Notes: a model not told the origin generated them from the sequence alone. Positions 54,932-63,812 are shown, numbered from the stretch's first letter. The stretch: DNA of 64,000 nt from Pseudomonadota bacterium (GCA_030145845.1 JAIXHJ010000014.1:51097-115096); one strand, 5' to 3'. Translations and numbers: made by a program.

Positions 54932-55684
54932 ATGTCAAATCTTAAAATGGCAGTGGGGTCATTGCTGGTGCTGACAGCCGGTATCGCATGGGCGGATACT
55001 GAAACTTCCACCGCTTATGAAGAAATCTGTGAGTGTGTCGTTTCAGAAGACGAAGCTTACCGTACCTTTCCGGTCGTAATCCGTGATTTCAGATCCAGCC
55101 ATCCGGATTTTGAAAACAGTAATCAGGGTGAAGATCACGATATCGTCGCCGATGATCTCGGCGATGACGGTCGTCCGGTTTACGGGCCGGGTGAAGACGG
55201 AACCAGCGATACCACCAACGGCAAGGAATACTTTGATCAGTGGTATCGCAATGTGGATGGTGTGAATGTAGCCATCAATAAGACGCTGACCATGGAAAAT
55301 GAAGGTTCCGGAGCCGGTTATACGCGCTGGAAATACACCAATAACTCCTTCTTCCCGATTGATGGCGAAGGTTTTGGTAATGAGTACAACAGCCACAATT
55401 ATCATTTCACCCTGGAAACGCATCTGAAGTTTTATTACGCGCCGGGGGATACCTTTACCTTCCGTGGTGATGATGACCTGTATCTGTTTATCAACGGCAA
55501 GCTGGCGATGGAAGTGGGCGGGATTCATTCTGTGATAGAGAAAACCCTGGATCTGGATGAAGTAGCCGAAGAGCTCGGCATTGAGCCTTATAACTCTTAT
55601 AACTTCGATCTGTTCTTCGCTGAGCGTCACACGGTGCAGTCAAACTTCCAGTTCGAAACGACGATGGAACTGGAATGTCTGTGA
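54932..55684 (+). CDS. Fibro-slime domain protein
   Basis: 250 residues with a signal peptide (MSNLKMAVGSLLVLTAGIAWA). It closely follows the fibro-slime domain pattern: FPVVIRDFRSSHPDFE, FDQWYRNVDGVNVAINKTLTM, FFPIDGEGFGNE, HNYHFTLETHLKFYYAPGDTFTFRGDDDLYLFINGKLAMEVGGIHS and YNFDLFFAERHTVQSNFQFETTM. The domain is known from Fibrobacter, myxobacteria and Dictyostelium surface or slime proteins. It is probably a secreted adhesive or carbohydrate-binding lectin-like beta protein. It lies 107 bases after the barrel gene in the same direction, with an AGGGGGA ribosome-binding site. Confidence 0.88.
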   Translation: MSNLKMAVGSLLVLTAGIAWADTETSTAYEEICECVVSEDEAYRTFPVVIRDFRSSHPDFENSNQGEDHDIVADDLGDDGRPVYGPGEDGTSDTTNGKEYFDQWYRNVDGVNVAINKTLTMENEGSGAGYTRWKYTNNSFFPIDGEGFGNEYNSHNYHFTLETHLKFYYAPGDTFTFRGDDDLYLFINGKLAMEVGGIHSVIEKTLDLDEVAEELGIEPYNSYNFDLFFAERHTVQSNFQFETTMELECL

Positions 55685-55692
55685 TATCAGCA

Positions 55693-55732
55693 GCATAAAA
55701 AAAGTGGGCCAGCAGCCCACTGCTGTCCCACA
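55693..55732 (+). repeat. Left 40-bp inverted repeat with terminator hairpin
   Basis: It contains the stem AGTGGGC/GCCCACT just after the fibro-slime gene, then TGCTGTCCCACA. It matches the reverse complement of 56386-56425 at 33 of 40 positions. Two of the differences are compensating changes in the hairpin stem. Confidence 0.8.
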
Positions 55733-56385
55733 AATTTTTATTTAAATGTTTGTGAGAAATCCCCGTCCCCTTGTCCTCATAGAGGGGACTTACCCCTCTC
55801 GCCGGACAGGCTACCTCCCCGCTTCGCGCTGTCTGGCTCGTTTATCCTTGAAACCTTGATATTTCCTGACCACGTGACCCATCGGCCATCCATGGCCTGG
55901 GCCACTTGCCCGGGTCCCTGCGGGCAGGTCGGAAATATCGTCGCTTTCTGCGGCGAGCCCAGAGGCGCTGTTTTACCGCAGCCTCACCGCCTGTTTACAC
56001 GATTCACAACCAGGTTGAATGTTATGTCGTTGACCACCATTCAGCGACAGAGCGGTATTGAAAAGCGGCGTCAAGGCTGCCACTCCTTCGCCTCTGGGAG
56101 CGCCAGAATGAATGATGATTTTTCCGGCCCGCCGGGCATGGACGCCCGGCGAGCGCGCAGCGACAGGGATGTCGCAGGGGCGCGTGGCCAGGAAAAATCG
56201 AGAGAATGAGGATCACGCTCCAGAAAGCGAAAAGCTGGGCCTGTTTTTGCTCCTGCAAAACAGGCATTTCCGCCATCCATGGCGGTCAGGTATAAATGCC
56301 CGCCGGCAAGGGGATAAGTTCCCCTGCGAGGCATTGGGCGTTGCGGATGTAAACGTCGTCTACAGAAAACAGATTTCGTTAAAAC
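55733..56385. repeat. Palindrome-rich non-coding block, possible MITE-like or intergenic repeat element
   Basis: About 650 bases with no acceptable gene. It holds many short inverted repeats (GCGACAGGGATGTCGC, GGCCATCCATGGCC, CGCCATCCATGGCG, CGCCGGGCATGGACGCCCGGCG-like) and GC-rich hairpins, bounded by the 40-bp inverted repeats. Open frames of 84-118 codons occur on both strands, but their Arg/Pro/Ala-rich composition and lack of start signals argue against coding. Similar multi-copy intergenic elements exist in related marine bacteria; this is from memory and unchecked. Confidence 0.55.
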
Positions 56386-56425
56386 TGTGGGACAACAGCG
56401 GGCCATCGGCCCGCTTTTTTTATGC
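56386..56425 (-). repeat. Right 40-bp inverted repeat with terminator hairpin
   Basis: The reverse complement of the left repeat. Its stem AGCGGGC/GCCCGCT (about 56397-56415) is followed by seven T on the + strand. It overlaps the stop codon of the EAL-GGDEF gene, so it probably also ends that transcript. Confidence 0.8.
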
Positions 56426-58186
56426 ACTTCCGCTCACGTGAAAGGGAATGGGACTGTCCTGCAGGCTGAGGCAGTGCCAGTGGTTACGGCCTTTCTGTTT
56501 GGCGTATTTTTTTGCCAGCGCGGCCAGTTCTGCCAGCGTCTGCGGGTCGTCATCACCGATCAGTTCGGATGGCACGACGCCAATGGCCAGGCTGAGTAAC
56601 GGAAACTGGCTGGGTTTGCCGTTGCGGTCAGTGCCGGACAGGTAGCCATGCTGCCAGTCATCCGGGGTGTGGAACGCAGCAATGCCGGCTTCAAAAGCCT
56701 GCATAATCAGGCTGCACAGAGCCTGTGCATTGTCTTCTTCACTGATGATGACAAAGTCATCGCCGCCGATATGACCGATGAAACGCTGTTCATTGCCAAA
56801 CTGCTGCAACAGCTTACCCAGCCAGCGCAGTACCTGGTCGCCCTGCCGGTAGCCGTAATGGTCATTAAAGGGTTTGAAATAGTTGAGGTCAGCATACAGC
56901 AGATAAAAGCGGCGGTGTTCGCTGATCAGTGAGTCGATATGGCCGTCAATCGGCACATTGCCGGGCAGCAGCGTCAGCGGGTTGGCGTAGCGTGCTTTCT
57001 GAATCTGATTTTCGGTGATGCGTTTCAGCAGGTCTTTGGTATTGACGATACCGAGGTAACGGCTTTTATCGGTGACAATCAGATGCTGACGCAGGTAATG
57101 ATCTTCGTCATCCGTCATGATTTTACTGACGGCTTCAATGGTCATGCTGCAGTCGACAATCAGCGGGTCCTGCTGCATGGCCTGTTGTACGGTTTTACGT
57201 TCATACAGGGCGCGGCCGTATGGCTGGGCAAAAATTTCCAGTAACCGCCGCCGGTGCAGCAGCCCGACCGGTCTGTTATCTTCCAGCACCGGCACTGACA
57301 TCAGGCAGGCCTGGCTTTCAAACAGTGCTTCAGCATCCAGCATTTTCATCGACGAATGGATGGTCATGGCAGACTGGCACAGCTGGCCGATCTGCTGATC
57401 GAGGATGTGCCCGCCCTGCGTGAAGACACTGCTGCTGCTCTGCGGTGGTGTGATTTCCGGCTGGCTCTGGGGACGACCGAGCAGAAAACCCTGGCCGGTG
57501 TGGATGCCCAGCGTGCGCAGCAGATTCATTTCCCCGACCTGTTCAATACCTTCGGCAATGATGTCGCACTGCAGCTGTTCACACAGGTGCACGACCGAGG
57601 TTACAAACGCCTGTTTTACTGTGTCCTGATCGACCCGGTCGATAAAATGGCGGTCGATTTTAACGAAGTCCGGCTGAATCTGTGACCACAGTTTGAGGCC
57701 GGAATAGCCGCTGCCAAGATCGTCAATGGCGATACCGTAACCCAGCTCTTTCAGGTAAGTGATCACCTGTACAAAACGCTCGGTATTTTCAATCGGGAAG
57801 CGCTCGGATACTTCCAGCACCACGTCGGCGGGGGTCAGTCCGGCTTGTTCCAGCTGCAGGGTCAGATCAAACAGGGTTTCGGCATAGGTCAGCAGGGTCT
57901 GCGGGCAGATATTGAGAAACAGCAGGCCAGCCAGATCCAGGGCGGCAAAATGCCGGATGGCAGAACGGATGCAGAGGACTTCCAGATCAGGAATGCGCTC
58001 AAACTGATGGGCGGCCTGAAACATCAGATCCGGCCGCTGCAGCAGATGGCCGGGTGTGCCACGGGTAAGTGCCTCATAGCCGACCGCCCGGTTGTGGCGC
58101 ATATCCACAATCGGTTGCAGCAGTGTGTGTACGGCTTCCTTGCTGATCAGGTCATCCAGGCTGTCTTGTAAGATATGAGGTGCCAT
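56420..58186 (-). CDS. EAL-CBS-GGDEF cyclic-di-GMP protein
   Basis: 588 residues without membrane segments: EAL phosphodiesterase domain (about 15-245), a CBS pair (about 270-390) and a GGDEF domain (about 405-570). EAL catalytic residues are intact: YEALTRG, LFLNICPQ, LEVSER, AIDDLGSGYSGL, FVKIDRHFI, IAEGIE and TGQGFLLGRP. The GGDEF site reads GGDDF, probably inactive as a cyclase. It is thus more likely a c-di-GMP phosphodiesterase with GGDDF and the CBS pair as sensory parts, CBS pairs often binding adenine nucleotides. The order is unusual, since EAL commonly follows GGDEF. Confidence 0.92.
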   Translation of the reverse strand: MAPHILQDSLDDLISKEAVHTLLQPIVDMRHNRAVGYEALTRGTPGHLLQRPDLMFQAAHQFERIPDLEVLCIRSAIRHFAALDLAGLLFLNICPQTLLTYAETLFDLTLQLEQAGLTPADVVLEVSERFPIENTERFVQVITYLKELGYGIAIDDLGSGYSGLKLWSQIQPDFVKIDRHFIDRVDQDTVKQAFVTSVVHLCEQLQCDIIAEGIEQVGEMNLLRTLGIHTGQGFLLGRPQSQPEITPPQSSSSVFTQGGHILDQQIGQLCQSAMTIHSSMKMLDAEALFESQACLMSVPVLEDNRPVGLLHRRRLLEIFAQPYGRALYERKTVQQAMQQDPLIVDCSMTIEAVSKIMTDDEDHYLRQHLIVTDKSRYLGIVNTKDLLKRITENQIQKARYANPLTLLPGNVPIDGHIDSLISEHRRFYLLYADLNYFKPFNDHYGYRQGDQVLRWLGKLLQQFGNEQRFIGHIGGDDFVIISEEDNAQALCSLIMQAFEAGIAAFHTPDDWQHGYLSGTDRNGKPSQFPLLSLAIGVVPSELIGDDDPQTLAELAALAKKYAKQKGRNHWHCLSLQDSPIPFHVSGSA

Positions 58187-58321
58187 CAGGTCCTGAACGG
58201 TCGGTTTGATGCGACAACACTAGCAGCCTTGCATGAACTGACTATGACAAAGCGGTAACAATATATGTCGCTGGGTAATGCTTTGTAATAAAAGCCGCAG
58301 GCGGCGGCATTCCGGACACAA

Positions 58322-58346
58322 AAAAGCCCGGCTATGCCGGGCTTTT
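58322..58346 (-). terminator. Rho-independent terminator of ilvC
   Basis: Read leftward: AAAAGCCCGGC (58346-58336) and GCCGGGCTTTT (58332-58322) with a 3-base loop, then further T. About 18 bases after the ilvC stop. Confidence 0.9.
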
Positions 58347-58363
58347 GCTTACGCGGTTAACGC

Positions 58364-59854
58364 TCAGCTGGATGCTTCAACGATGCGTTTCATGTCAGTC
58401 ATGTAACCACGCAGTTCCTGACCAATCCACTCAACCGGGTGGTTGCGGATCAGATCATTCACTTCGATCAGACGTTTGTTGTCCACAGAGTTGGACTTGG
58501 TGTTCAGACCTTTACCGATCACGTCAGTGCTGATGTGCGGCATGAACTTCTCGCGCAGCAGCGGCACGGCAGCGTGCGAGAACAGGTAGTTACCGTATTC
58601 TGCGGTGTCAGAGATCACCACGTTCATTTCGTACAGTTTACGGCGGGCGATGGTGTTGGCGATCAGCGGAGTTTCGTGCAGAGACTCGTAGTAAGCTGAT
58701 TCTTCAACGATGCCGCTTTCAACCATGGATTCGAACGCCAGTTCAACGCCGGCTTTGATCATGGCAACCAGCAGGATGCCGTGGTCGAAGTATTCCTGTT
58801 CGTCGATTTTCACGTCAGACGCCGGTGCTTTTTCGAAGCCGGTTTCTGCTGTTTCTTCACGCCATTTCAGCAGATTAGCGTCGTTGTTAGCCCAGTCTTC
58901 CATCATGGTGCGGGAGAATTCGCCTTCCATAATGTCTGACTGATGCTTGCGGAACAGCGGACGCATCAGTTCTTTCAGCTCTTCGGCCATGTCGAAGGCA
59001 ACGATTTTCGCCGGGTTGGACAGACGGTCCATCATGTTGGTGATGCCGCCGTATTTCAGCGCTTCAGTGACGGTTTCCCAGCCATACTGGATCAGTTTGG
59101 CGGCGTAACCTTCGTCGATACCGTCTTCAACCATTTTTTCGAAGCCCAGAATCGCACCAGTCTGCAGCATACCGCACAGAATGGTCTGCTCACCCATCAG
59201 GTCAGATTTCACTTCGGCAACGAAAGAAGATTCCAGACAGCCGGCACGGTGACCACCGGTTGCAGCAGCCCAGGCTTTGGCGATATCCCAGCCTTCACCT
59301 TTCGGATCGTTTTCCGGGTGAACAGCCAGCAGAGTCGGTACACCGAAGCCACGCTTGTATTCTTCACGGACTTCAGAACCCGGGCACTTGGGAGCCACCA
59401 TAACCACGGTCAGGTCGTCACGGATCTGCATGCCTTCTTCAACAATGTTGAAGCCGTGGGAGTAACCCAGGCAGGCGCCTTCTTTCATCAGCGGCATAAC
59501 CGTGGAAACCACGTCGCTGTGCTGCTTGTCTGGTGTCAGGTTCATAACCAGATCGGCAGTCGGGATCAGCTCTTCATAAGTACCGACGGTGAAACCGTTT
59601 TCAGACGCGTTTTTCCAGGACTGACGCTTTTCTGCGATGGCGGCTGCACGCAAAGCGTAAGAAACATCCAGACCGGAGTCGCGCATGTTCAGACCCTGGT
59701 TCAGGCCCTGAGCACCACAACCAACGATCACAACTTTTTTACCTTTCAGGTAATCGGCTTCGGATGCGAATTCTTCGCGATCCATAAAACGGCAGCGACC
59801 AAGCTGATCCAGCTTCTCGCGCAGGTTCAGAGTATTGAAGTAGTTATTACCCAT
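58364..59854 (-). CDS. ilvC: Ketol-acid reductoisomerase, class II (long form)
   Basis: 496 residues. It isomerises and reduces acetolactate and acetohydroxybutyrate with NADPH and Mg in valine/isoleucine/leucine synthesis. Rossmann motif [21 protein letters not shown]. The doubled knotted C-terminal domain marks the E. coli-type long class; many pseudomonads have the 338-residue class I instead. The ATG has AGGAGACAGAG upstream. It is divergent from ilvY, which should activate it when acetolactate-type inducers are present. Confidence 0.97.
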   Translation of the reverse strand: MGNNYFNTLNLREKLDQLGRCRFMDREEFASEADYLKGKKVVIVGCGAQGLNQGLNMRDSGLDVSYALRAAAIAEKRQSWKNASENGFTVGTYEELIPTADLVMNLTPDKQHSDVVSTVMPLMKEGACLGYSHGFNIVEEGMQIRDDLTVVMVAPKCPGSEVREEYKRGFGVPTLLAVHPENDPKGEGWDIAKAWAAATGGHRAGCLESSFVAEVKSDLMGEQTILCGMLQTGAILGFEKMVEDGIDEGYAAKLIQYGWETVTEALKYGGITNMMDRLSNPAKIVAFDMAEELKELMRPLFRKHQSDIMEGEFSRTMMEDWANNDANLLKWREETAETGFEKAPASDVKIDEQEYFDHGILLVAMIKAGVELAFESMVESGIVEESAYYESLHETPLIANTIARRKLYEMNVVISDTAEYGNYLFSHAAVPLLREKFMPHISTDVIGKGLNTKSNSVDNKRLIEVNDLIRNHPVEWIGQELRGYMTDMKRIVEASS

Positions 59855-59920
59855 CTCTGTCTCCTTGAATAGTGGTTGGCGGAATTGTCTTTGGTGGCGA
59901 ATAGTAGGGGAAGAATGGTG

Positions 59921-59966
59921 TTGCGTAAAATGCTATATTTGCGTGCCTCTGTTGCAAATTTTGCAA
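59921..59966. promoter_or_regulatory. Candidate IlvY operator region
   Basis: TTGCAAATTTTGCAA (59952-59966), two TTGCAA words 3 bases apart, lies 27 bases before ilvY. A weaker TTGCGTAAAATGCTA (59921-59935) lies towards ilvC. TTGCAA-type palindromes fit LysR-type T-N11-A sites; assignment to IlvY rests on the divergent ilvY-ilvC layout. Confidence 0.5.
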
Positions 59967-59992
59967 TGAAATTCTGACTGACGGGAAAGTCT

Positions 59993-60868
59993 ATGGATTA
60001 CAAAGACTTGCGGGTTTTTCTCAGTATCTGCAGCCTGCAACACCTGGGCCGGGCCGGGCAGCAGCTGCATATGAGCCCGTCTACGCTCAGCCGGCGGCTG
60101 GCAAGGATGGAAGAGGAAGCCGGTGCCAAGCTGATTGACCGCGACAGTTCACCGCTGCAGCTGACCGCCGCCGGGGAACTGTTCCGTCAGCATGCAGAGC
60201 AGACTCTGCTCAGCTGGCAGCAGCTGCGAACAGCAGTGGGCACGGATATCAGTGATCTCAGCGGCCAGCTGACCCTGTTCTGTTCGGTCACCGCCAGTTA
60301 CAGCTTTCTGGCGGATCTGCTGTCGCGTTTCCGGGAGAAATATCCGCTGGTTGATCTGCGCATTCATACCGGTGACGCCGCGGAGTCCATCGCCCGGGTG
60401 GAGTCCGGTGATGCGGATGTGGTGATTGCCGCCCGCCCGGAACAGCTGCCGGCGGATCTGACCTTCAAGGCCATGGCTTCATCACCGCTGCTGTTTATTG
60501 CCCCGCGGATGCCGGCCAGTGTGGTCGGGCTGAATCAGGCTGAAATCGACTGGGCAAGCGTCCCTATGGTGCTGTCGGAATCCGGGCTGGCGCGTACGCG
60601 GGTAACGCGCTGGTTTGCGGCACGTGGTATCCGGCCGCACATCTATGCACAGGTATCCGGTAATGAAGCCATCGTCAGTATGGTGGCACTGGGTGTGGGG
60701 GCCGGGGTGGTGCCGGAGGTGGTACTGCGTAACAGTCCGATGCACAGCCGTGTGCGGGTACTGAACGTGCAGCCGGAACTTGAGCCCTTTGCGATCGGTC
60801 TGTGCGCCAGAACCCAGCGTCTGCAGGAGCCACTGCTGCAGGCGCTGTGGAAGACAGCGATGCTTTAA
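59993..60868 (+). CDS. ilvY: LysR-family activator IlvY
   Basis: 291 residues: winged helix-turn-helix (about 1-60, MDYKDLRVFLSICSLQHLGRAGQQLHMSPSTLSRRLARMEEEAG) and a LysR substrate-binding domain (about 92-285). SSPLQLTAAGELF and VSMVALGVGAGVVPEVVLRNSP follow IlvY. Divergent placement beside ilvC is the classic arrangement. Predicted to activate ilvC on binding acetolactate or acetohydroxybutyrate and to repress itself. Confidence 0.94.
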   Translation: MDYKDLRVFLSICSLQHLGRAGQQLHMSPSTLSRRLARMEEEAGAKLIDRDSSPLQLTAAGELFRQHAEQTLLSWQQLRTAVGTDISDLSGQLTLFCSVTASYSFLADLLSRFREKYPLVDLRIHTGDAAESIARVESGDADVVIAARPEQLPADLTFKAMASSPLLFIAPRMPASVVGLNQAEIDWASVPMVLSESGLARTRVTRWFAARGIRPHIYAQVSGNEAIVSMVALGVGAGVVPEVVLRNSPMHSRVRVLNVQPELEPFAIGLCARTQRLQEPLLQALWKTAML

Positions 60869-60917
60869 TGGCGCATAATTAAAAATTCCCCTTAGGTGTT
60901 TCAACGAGCCTGAACCA

Positions 60918-61724
60918 ATGACAGAAGACAATAAGGTTGTATCCCTTATGGACAACAACTCAGAACGTGAAGAAGAAACCGTGAACGAAACCGAAAGCAA
61001 ACCCGCCAAGTGGCCGGGGCGGAAAGGTATCTATCTTCTTCCTAACCTGTTTACCACCGGCGCGCTGTTCTCCGGTTTTTATGCCGTGGTAGCCAGCATG
61101 AACGGGCATTTTGAAAATGCCGCCATCGCGGTATTCATTGCTATGGTGCTGGATGGCATGGATGGCCGGGTAGCACGGATGACCAATACCCAGAGTGATT
61201 TCGGCGCGGAGTACGACAGCCTGGCAGATATGGTGTCCTTCGGTGTGGCGCCGGCGCTGGTCGCTTTTACCTGGGCGCTGCAGGATCTGGGTAAAGTCGG
61301 CTGGGTGGCGGCCTTTGTCTATGTGGCCGGTGCGGCCCTGCGTCTGGCACGCTTTAATACCCAGCTGGCAGTCGCTGATAAAAATTTCTTTACGGGACTG
61401 GCCAGCCCGTCGGCGGCGGCGATTGTCGCCGGTACCGTGTGGGTGTTCAGCGAGAGTGGCACGCCGGGGACGGATATTTCCTGGCTGATGGCACTGATTG
61501 TACCGCTGGCCGGTATTCTGATGGTGTCCAACGTCCGCTATCACAGTTTCAAGGGCCTGGATCTGCGCGGCAAAGTGCCGTTTGTCGCCATGCTGGCGGT
61601 GGTGCTGGTGTTTGTGGTGGTATCAATTGATCCGGCCAAGGTGCTGCTCGGCTTCTTCATGCTGTATGCCCTGTCCGGCCCCGTGTACGAAGCCTGGACC
61701 CGCCTGCGCGGCAAAAAACTCTGA
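60918..61724 (+). CDS. pssA: CDP-diacylglycerol-serine O-phosphatidyltransferase
   Basis: 268 residues. It makes phosphatidylserine, precursor of phosphatidylethanolamine, at the inner membrane. The CDP-alcohol phosphotransferase motif D-x2-DG-x2-AR-x8-G-x3-D-x3-D is complete (DGMDGRVARM then GAEYDSLAD). About seven to eight membrane helices; a charged N-terminal tail (about 1-33). It is the membrane-type (archaeal/Bacillus-like) PssA, as in Pseudomonas, not the peripheral E. coli type. The start is uncertain: ATG 60918 has no clear ribosome-binding site, and an ATG ten codons later is possible. Confidence 0.95.
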   Translation: MTEDNKVVSLMDNNSEREEETVNETESKPAKWPGRKGIYLLPNLFTTGALFSGFYAVVASMNGHFENAAIAVFIAMVLDGMDGRVARMTNTQSDFGAEYDSLADMVSFGVAPALVAFTWALQDLGKVGWVAAFVYVAGAALRLARFNTQLAVADKNFFTGLASPSAAAIVAGTVWVFSESGTPGTDISWLMALIVPLAGILMVSNVRYHSFKGLDLRGKVPFVAMLAVVLVFVVVSIDPAKVLLGFFMLYALSGPVYEAWTRLRGKKL

Positions 61725-61812
61725 GGCCGGAATTCCTGCGCCATCCTCTGGTCTCAGTCATCTGACGCCCGTTTCTCCCGGAAGCGGGCTGTACTGACGC
61801 AGAGGAACTGAC

Positions 61813-62808
61813 ATGCTTATCCGCTCCCGCCGTTCATCGGATCCCCTATCTTCTGAAATAACGCCACAGTCGGTTTATCTCCGTCGCCGCCAGTTTATGG
61901 CCGGCGGTGCCGCGCTGGCGCTGTCCGCTGCCATGCCGGCCGTGGCCTTACAGACACGGGATAATCCACAGAGCGGTGCTCCGGAGTGGCTGCAGAAGCC
62001 GCTTCGGGAGGCGGTTACGACAGCGTTCGGTGACGGTGAAAAGCCTGCGCCCTACAGCACGATTACCCAGTACAACAACTTCTATGAGTTCGGCTACGGC
62101 AAAGACGATCCGTACCGTTACAGTGGCAGTATGCAGACGGACCCCTGGTCGGTCACGGTGGAAGGGGAGTGTGAAAAGCCCGGCACACTGACACTGGAAG
62201 ATATTCTGCGCGGCCAGACGCTGGAAGAAAGGATATATCGCCTGCGCTGTGTTGAAGCCTGGTCCATGGTCATTCCCTGGATTGGTTTTCCGCTGGCGGA
62301 TCTGTTAAAGCGCTTCCGGCCGCTGTCGTCGGCGAAGTTCGTCGAGTTCATTACTCTGCATGACCCCGAACAGATGCGGGGCCAGCGTTCAGCGTTTTCC
62401 ACGATCGACTGGCCTTACCATGAAGGTTTGCGGATGGATGAAGCCATGCATCCGCTGACGATTCTTGCCGTCGGTCTGTATGGTGAAGTGCTGCCCAACC
62501 AGAATGGTGCACCGCTGCGGCTGGTCGTGCCGTGGAAATATGGCTTTAAAAGTATCAAGTCTGTTGTCGGAATCCGCTTCCGCGACAGTATGCCGGCAAC
62601 CAGCTGGAATGATATCGCGCCGCATGAATACGGTTTCTATGCCAACGTGAACCCTGACGTTGATCATCCGCGCTGGAGCCAGGCGACGGAGCGGCGCCTG
62701 CCGGCGGGACTGTTTGGCAGCAATCGCATCGATACGCAGCTGTTCAATGGTTATGCGGCAGAAGTCGCATCACTCTACCGTGGTATGGATCTGCGGAAGC
62801 ACTACTGA
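61813..62808 (+). CDS. msrP: MsrP, periplasmic protein-methionine-sulfoxide reductase catalytic subunit
   Basis: 331 residues with a Tat signal ([19 protein letters not shown], about 24-42). A molybdopterin enzyme that repairs oxidised methionine in envelope proteins. Cys146 in [15 protein letters not shown] is the Mo ligand; [30 protein letters not shown] and [20 protein letters not shown] match YedY/MsrP closely. It overlaps msrQ by one base (TGATG) and follows pssA. Confidence 0.97.
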   Translation: MLIRSRRSSDPLSSEITPQSVYLRRRQFMAGGAALALSAAMPAVALQTRDNPQSGAPEWLQKPLREAVTTAFGDGEKPAPYSTITQYNNFYEFGYGKDDPYRYSGSMQTDPWSVTVEGECEKPGTLTLEDILRGQTLEERIYRLRCVEAWSMVIPWIGFPLADLLKRFRPLSSAKFVEFITLHDPEQMRGQRSAFSTIDWPYHEGLRMDEAMHPLTILAVGLYGEVLPNQNGAPLRLVVPWKYGFKSIKSVVGIRFRDSMPATSWNDIAPHEYGFYANVNPDVDHPRWSQATERRLPAGLFGSNRIDTQLFNGYAAEVASLYRGMDLRKHY

Positions 62809-63422
62809 TGCCGGCCGCTGTGCGCAGAGTCGTTATTTTTCTGCTCAGTTCCCTTCCTTTCATATGGATAGTGCAGGCAATTATCCGTATTCAGTTGGGG
62901 GAGTGGGATCTGCTCGGCCCGGAGCCGGGTAAAGCTGTTGTCTGGTTCACCGGCAGCTGGGCATTCAATTTCCTGTTACTGACACTGGCTGTGACGCCGC
63001 TGACAAAGCGGGCGAAACAACGCTGGTTAATGACTCACCGGCGCATGCTTGGCCTGTTTGCCTTCTTCTATGTAACGGTTCATCTGGTTGTCTACTTTAT
63101 GTTTCTGCTGGAATGGCGCTGGCAGGAACTGGCAGAGGAAACGGTTAAACGACCTTACCTGTTAATAGGTGCTCTGGCGTGGTTGCTGTTAGTGCCTCTG
63201 GCTGTCACTTCGACCAGAGGCTGGCAGCGACGATTAGCACGCCGGTGGAAAAAACTGCATCGTCTGGTTTACGTCATCGCCGCATTGGCTGCGGTTCACT
63301 ATCTGTTGCAGATCCGGGCGTCCTGGTATGAACCCGGCCTGTATGCTGTGCTCACCAGCATACTGCTGGCCATGCGTTGGTCTCCGACTGCTGCTGATAA
63401 AAAAGTAGTAAAAAATGATTGA
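62808..63422 (+). CDS. msrQ: MsrQ, haem-binding membrane subunit of the MsrPQ system
   Basis: 204 residues, about five to six membrane helices, ferric-reductase-like haem b protein that passes electrons from the respiratory chain to MsrP. Family pieces: WFTGSWAFNFLLLTLAVTPL, RRMLGLFAFFYVTVHLVVYF with the haem His, KRPYLLIGALAWLLLVPLAVTS and WKKLHRLVYVIAALAAVHYLLQIR. Its 3' end overlaps the first rRNA promoter. Confidence 0.96.
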   Translation: MPAAVRRVVIFLLSSLPFIWIVQAIIRIQLGEWDLLGPEPGKAVVWFTGSWAFNFLLLTLAVTPLTKRAKQRWLMTHRRMLGLFAFFYVTVHLVVYFMFLLEWRWQELAEETVKRPYLLIGALAWLLLVPLAVTSTRGWQRRLARRWKKLHRLVYVIAALAAVHYLLQIRASWYEPGLYAVLTSILLAMRWSPTAADKKVVKND

Positions 63423-63446
63423 CCCGCAACGTCCTGTCTCTATAAT
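63419..63446 (+). promoter_or_regulatory. rRNA operon promoter P1
   Basis: TTGACC (63419-63424), 16 bases, TATAAT (63441-63446), then a GC-rich GCGCC discriminator. It overlaps the last codons of msrQ. Confidence 0.8.
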
Positions 63447-63561
63447 GCGCCTCCTCGCTGACAGGGACACCGGAAACGGCCCGGCAGTGAGGCTTCAGGA
63501 CGAAGCAGGAAGGGTGGTTTTTTTAACCCGCTCCGGCTTCAAAAAATTCCTGAAACAGGTG

Positions 63562-63589
63562 TTGACTCCGGTCAGAAAGAGCGTAATAT
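63562..63589 (+). promoter_or_regulatory. rRNA operon promoter P2
   Basis: TTGACT (63562-63567), 16 bases, TAATAT (63584-63589), then ACGCCGCC, typical of stringently controlled promoters. Confidence 0.8.
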
Positions 63590-63681
63590 ACGCCGCCTGC
63601 TTCAGGGAGATGTACTTCGGTACGACAACCTGAGGTGAGTGTTAAGTGATTGATTTTAAACGGAAAAATTTAAAATAAAGC

Positions 63682-63709
63682 TTGACACTGACGCGGTTCG
63701 CTATAAAAT
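63682..63709 (+). promoter_or_regulatory. rRNA operon promoter P3 with UP element
   Basis: TTGACA (63682-63687), 16 bases, TAAAAT (63704-63709), then ACACCGCAC. An A/T-rich UP-like tract lies directly upstream (63648-63680). Confidence 0.85.
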
Positions 63710-63784
63710 ACACCGCACTGAAACGGACGCCTCTGGCGACACGCTTCAGGGGTTGAGAGATTGAAAGAAATGTTAAAAAATCTC

Positions 63785-63812
63785 TTGACTTGAAAGGTTG
63801 CTTCATTAAAAT
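63785..63812 (+). promoter_or_regulatory. rRNA operon promoter P4
   Basis: TTGACT (63785-63790), 16 bases, TAAAAT (63807-63812), then ACGCAGCCCGC. The AT-rich tract around 63765-63780 is a likely UP element. Confidence 0.82.

Noticed and set aside
56071..56427. 118-residue leftward open frame in the palindrome-rich block
   Set aside because: No ribosome-binding site, Arg/Pro/Ala-rich composition, overlap with the terminator repeat and a neighbouring stop codon; judged non-coding.
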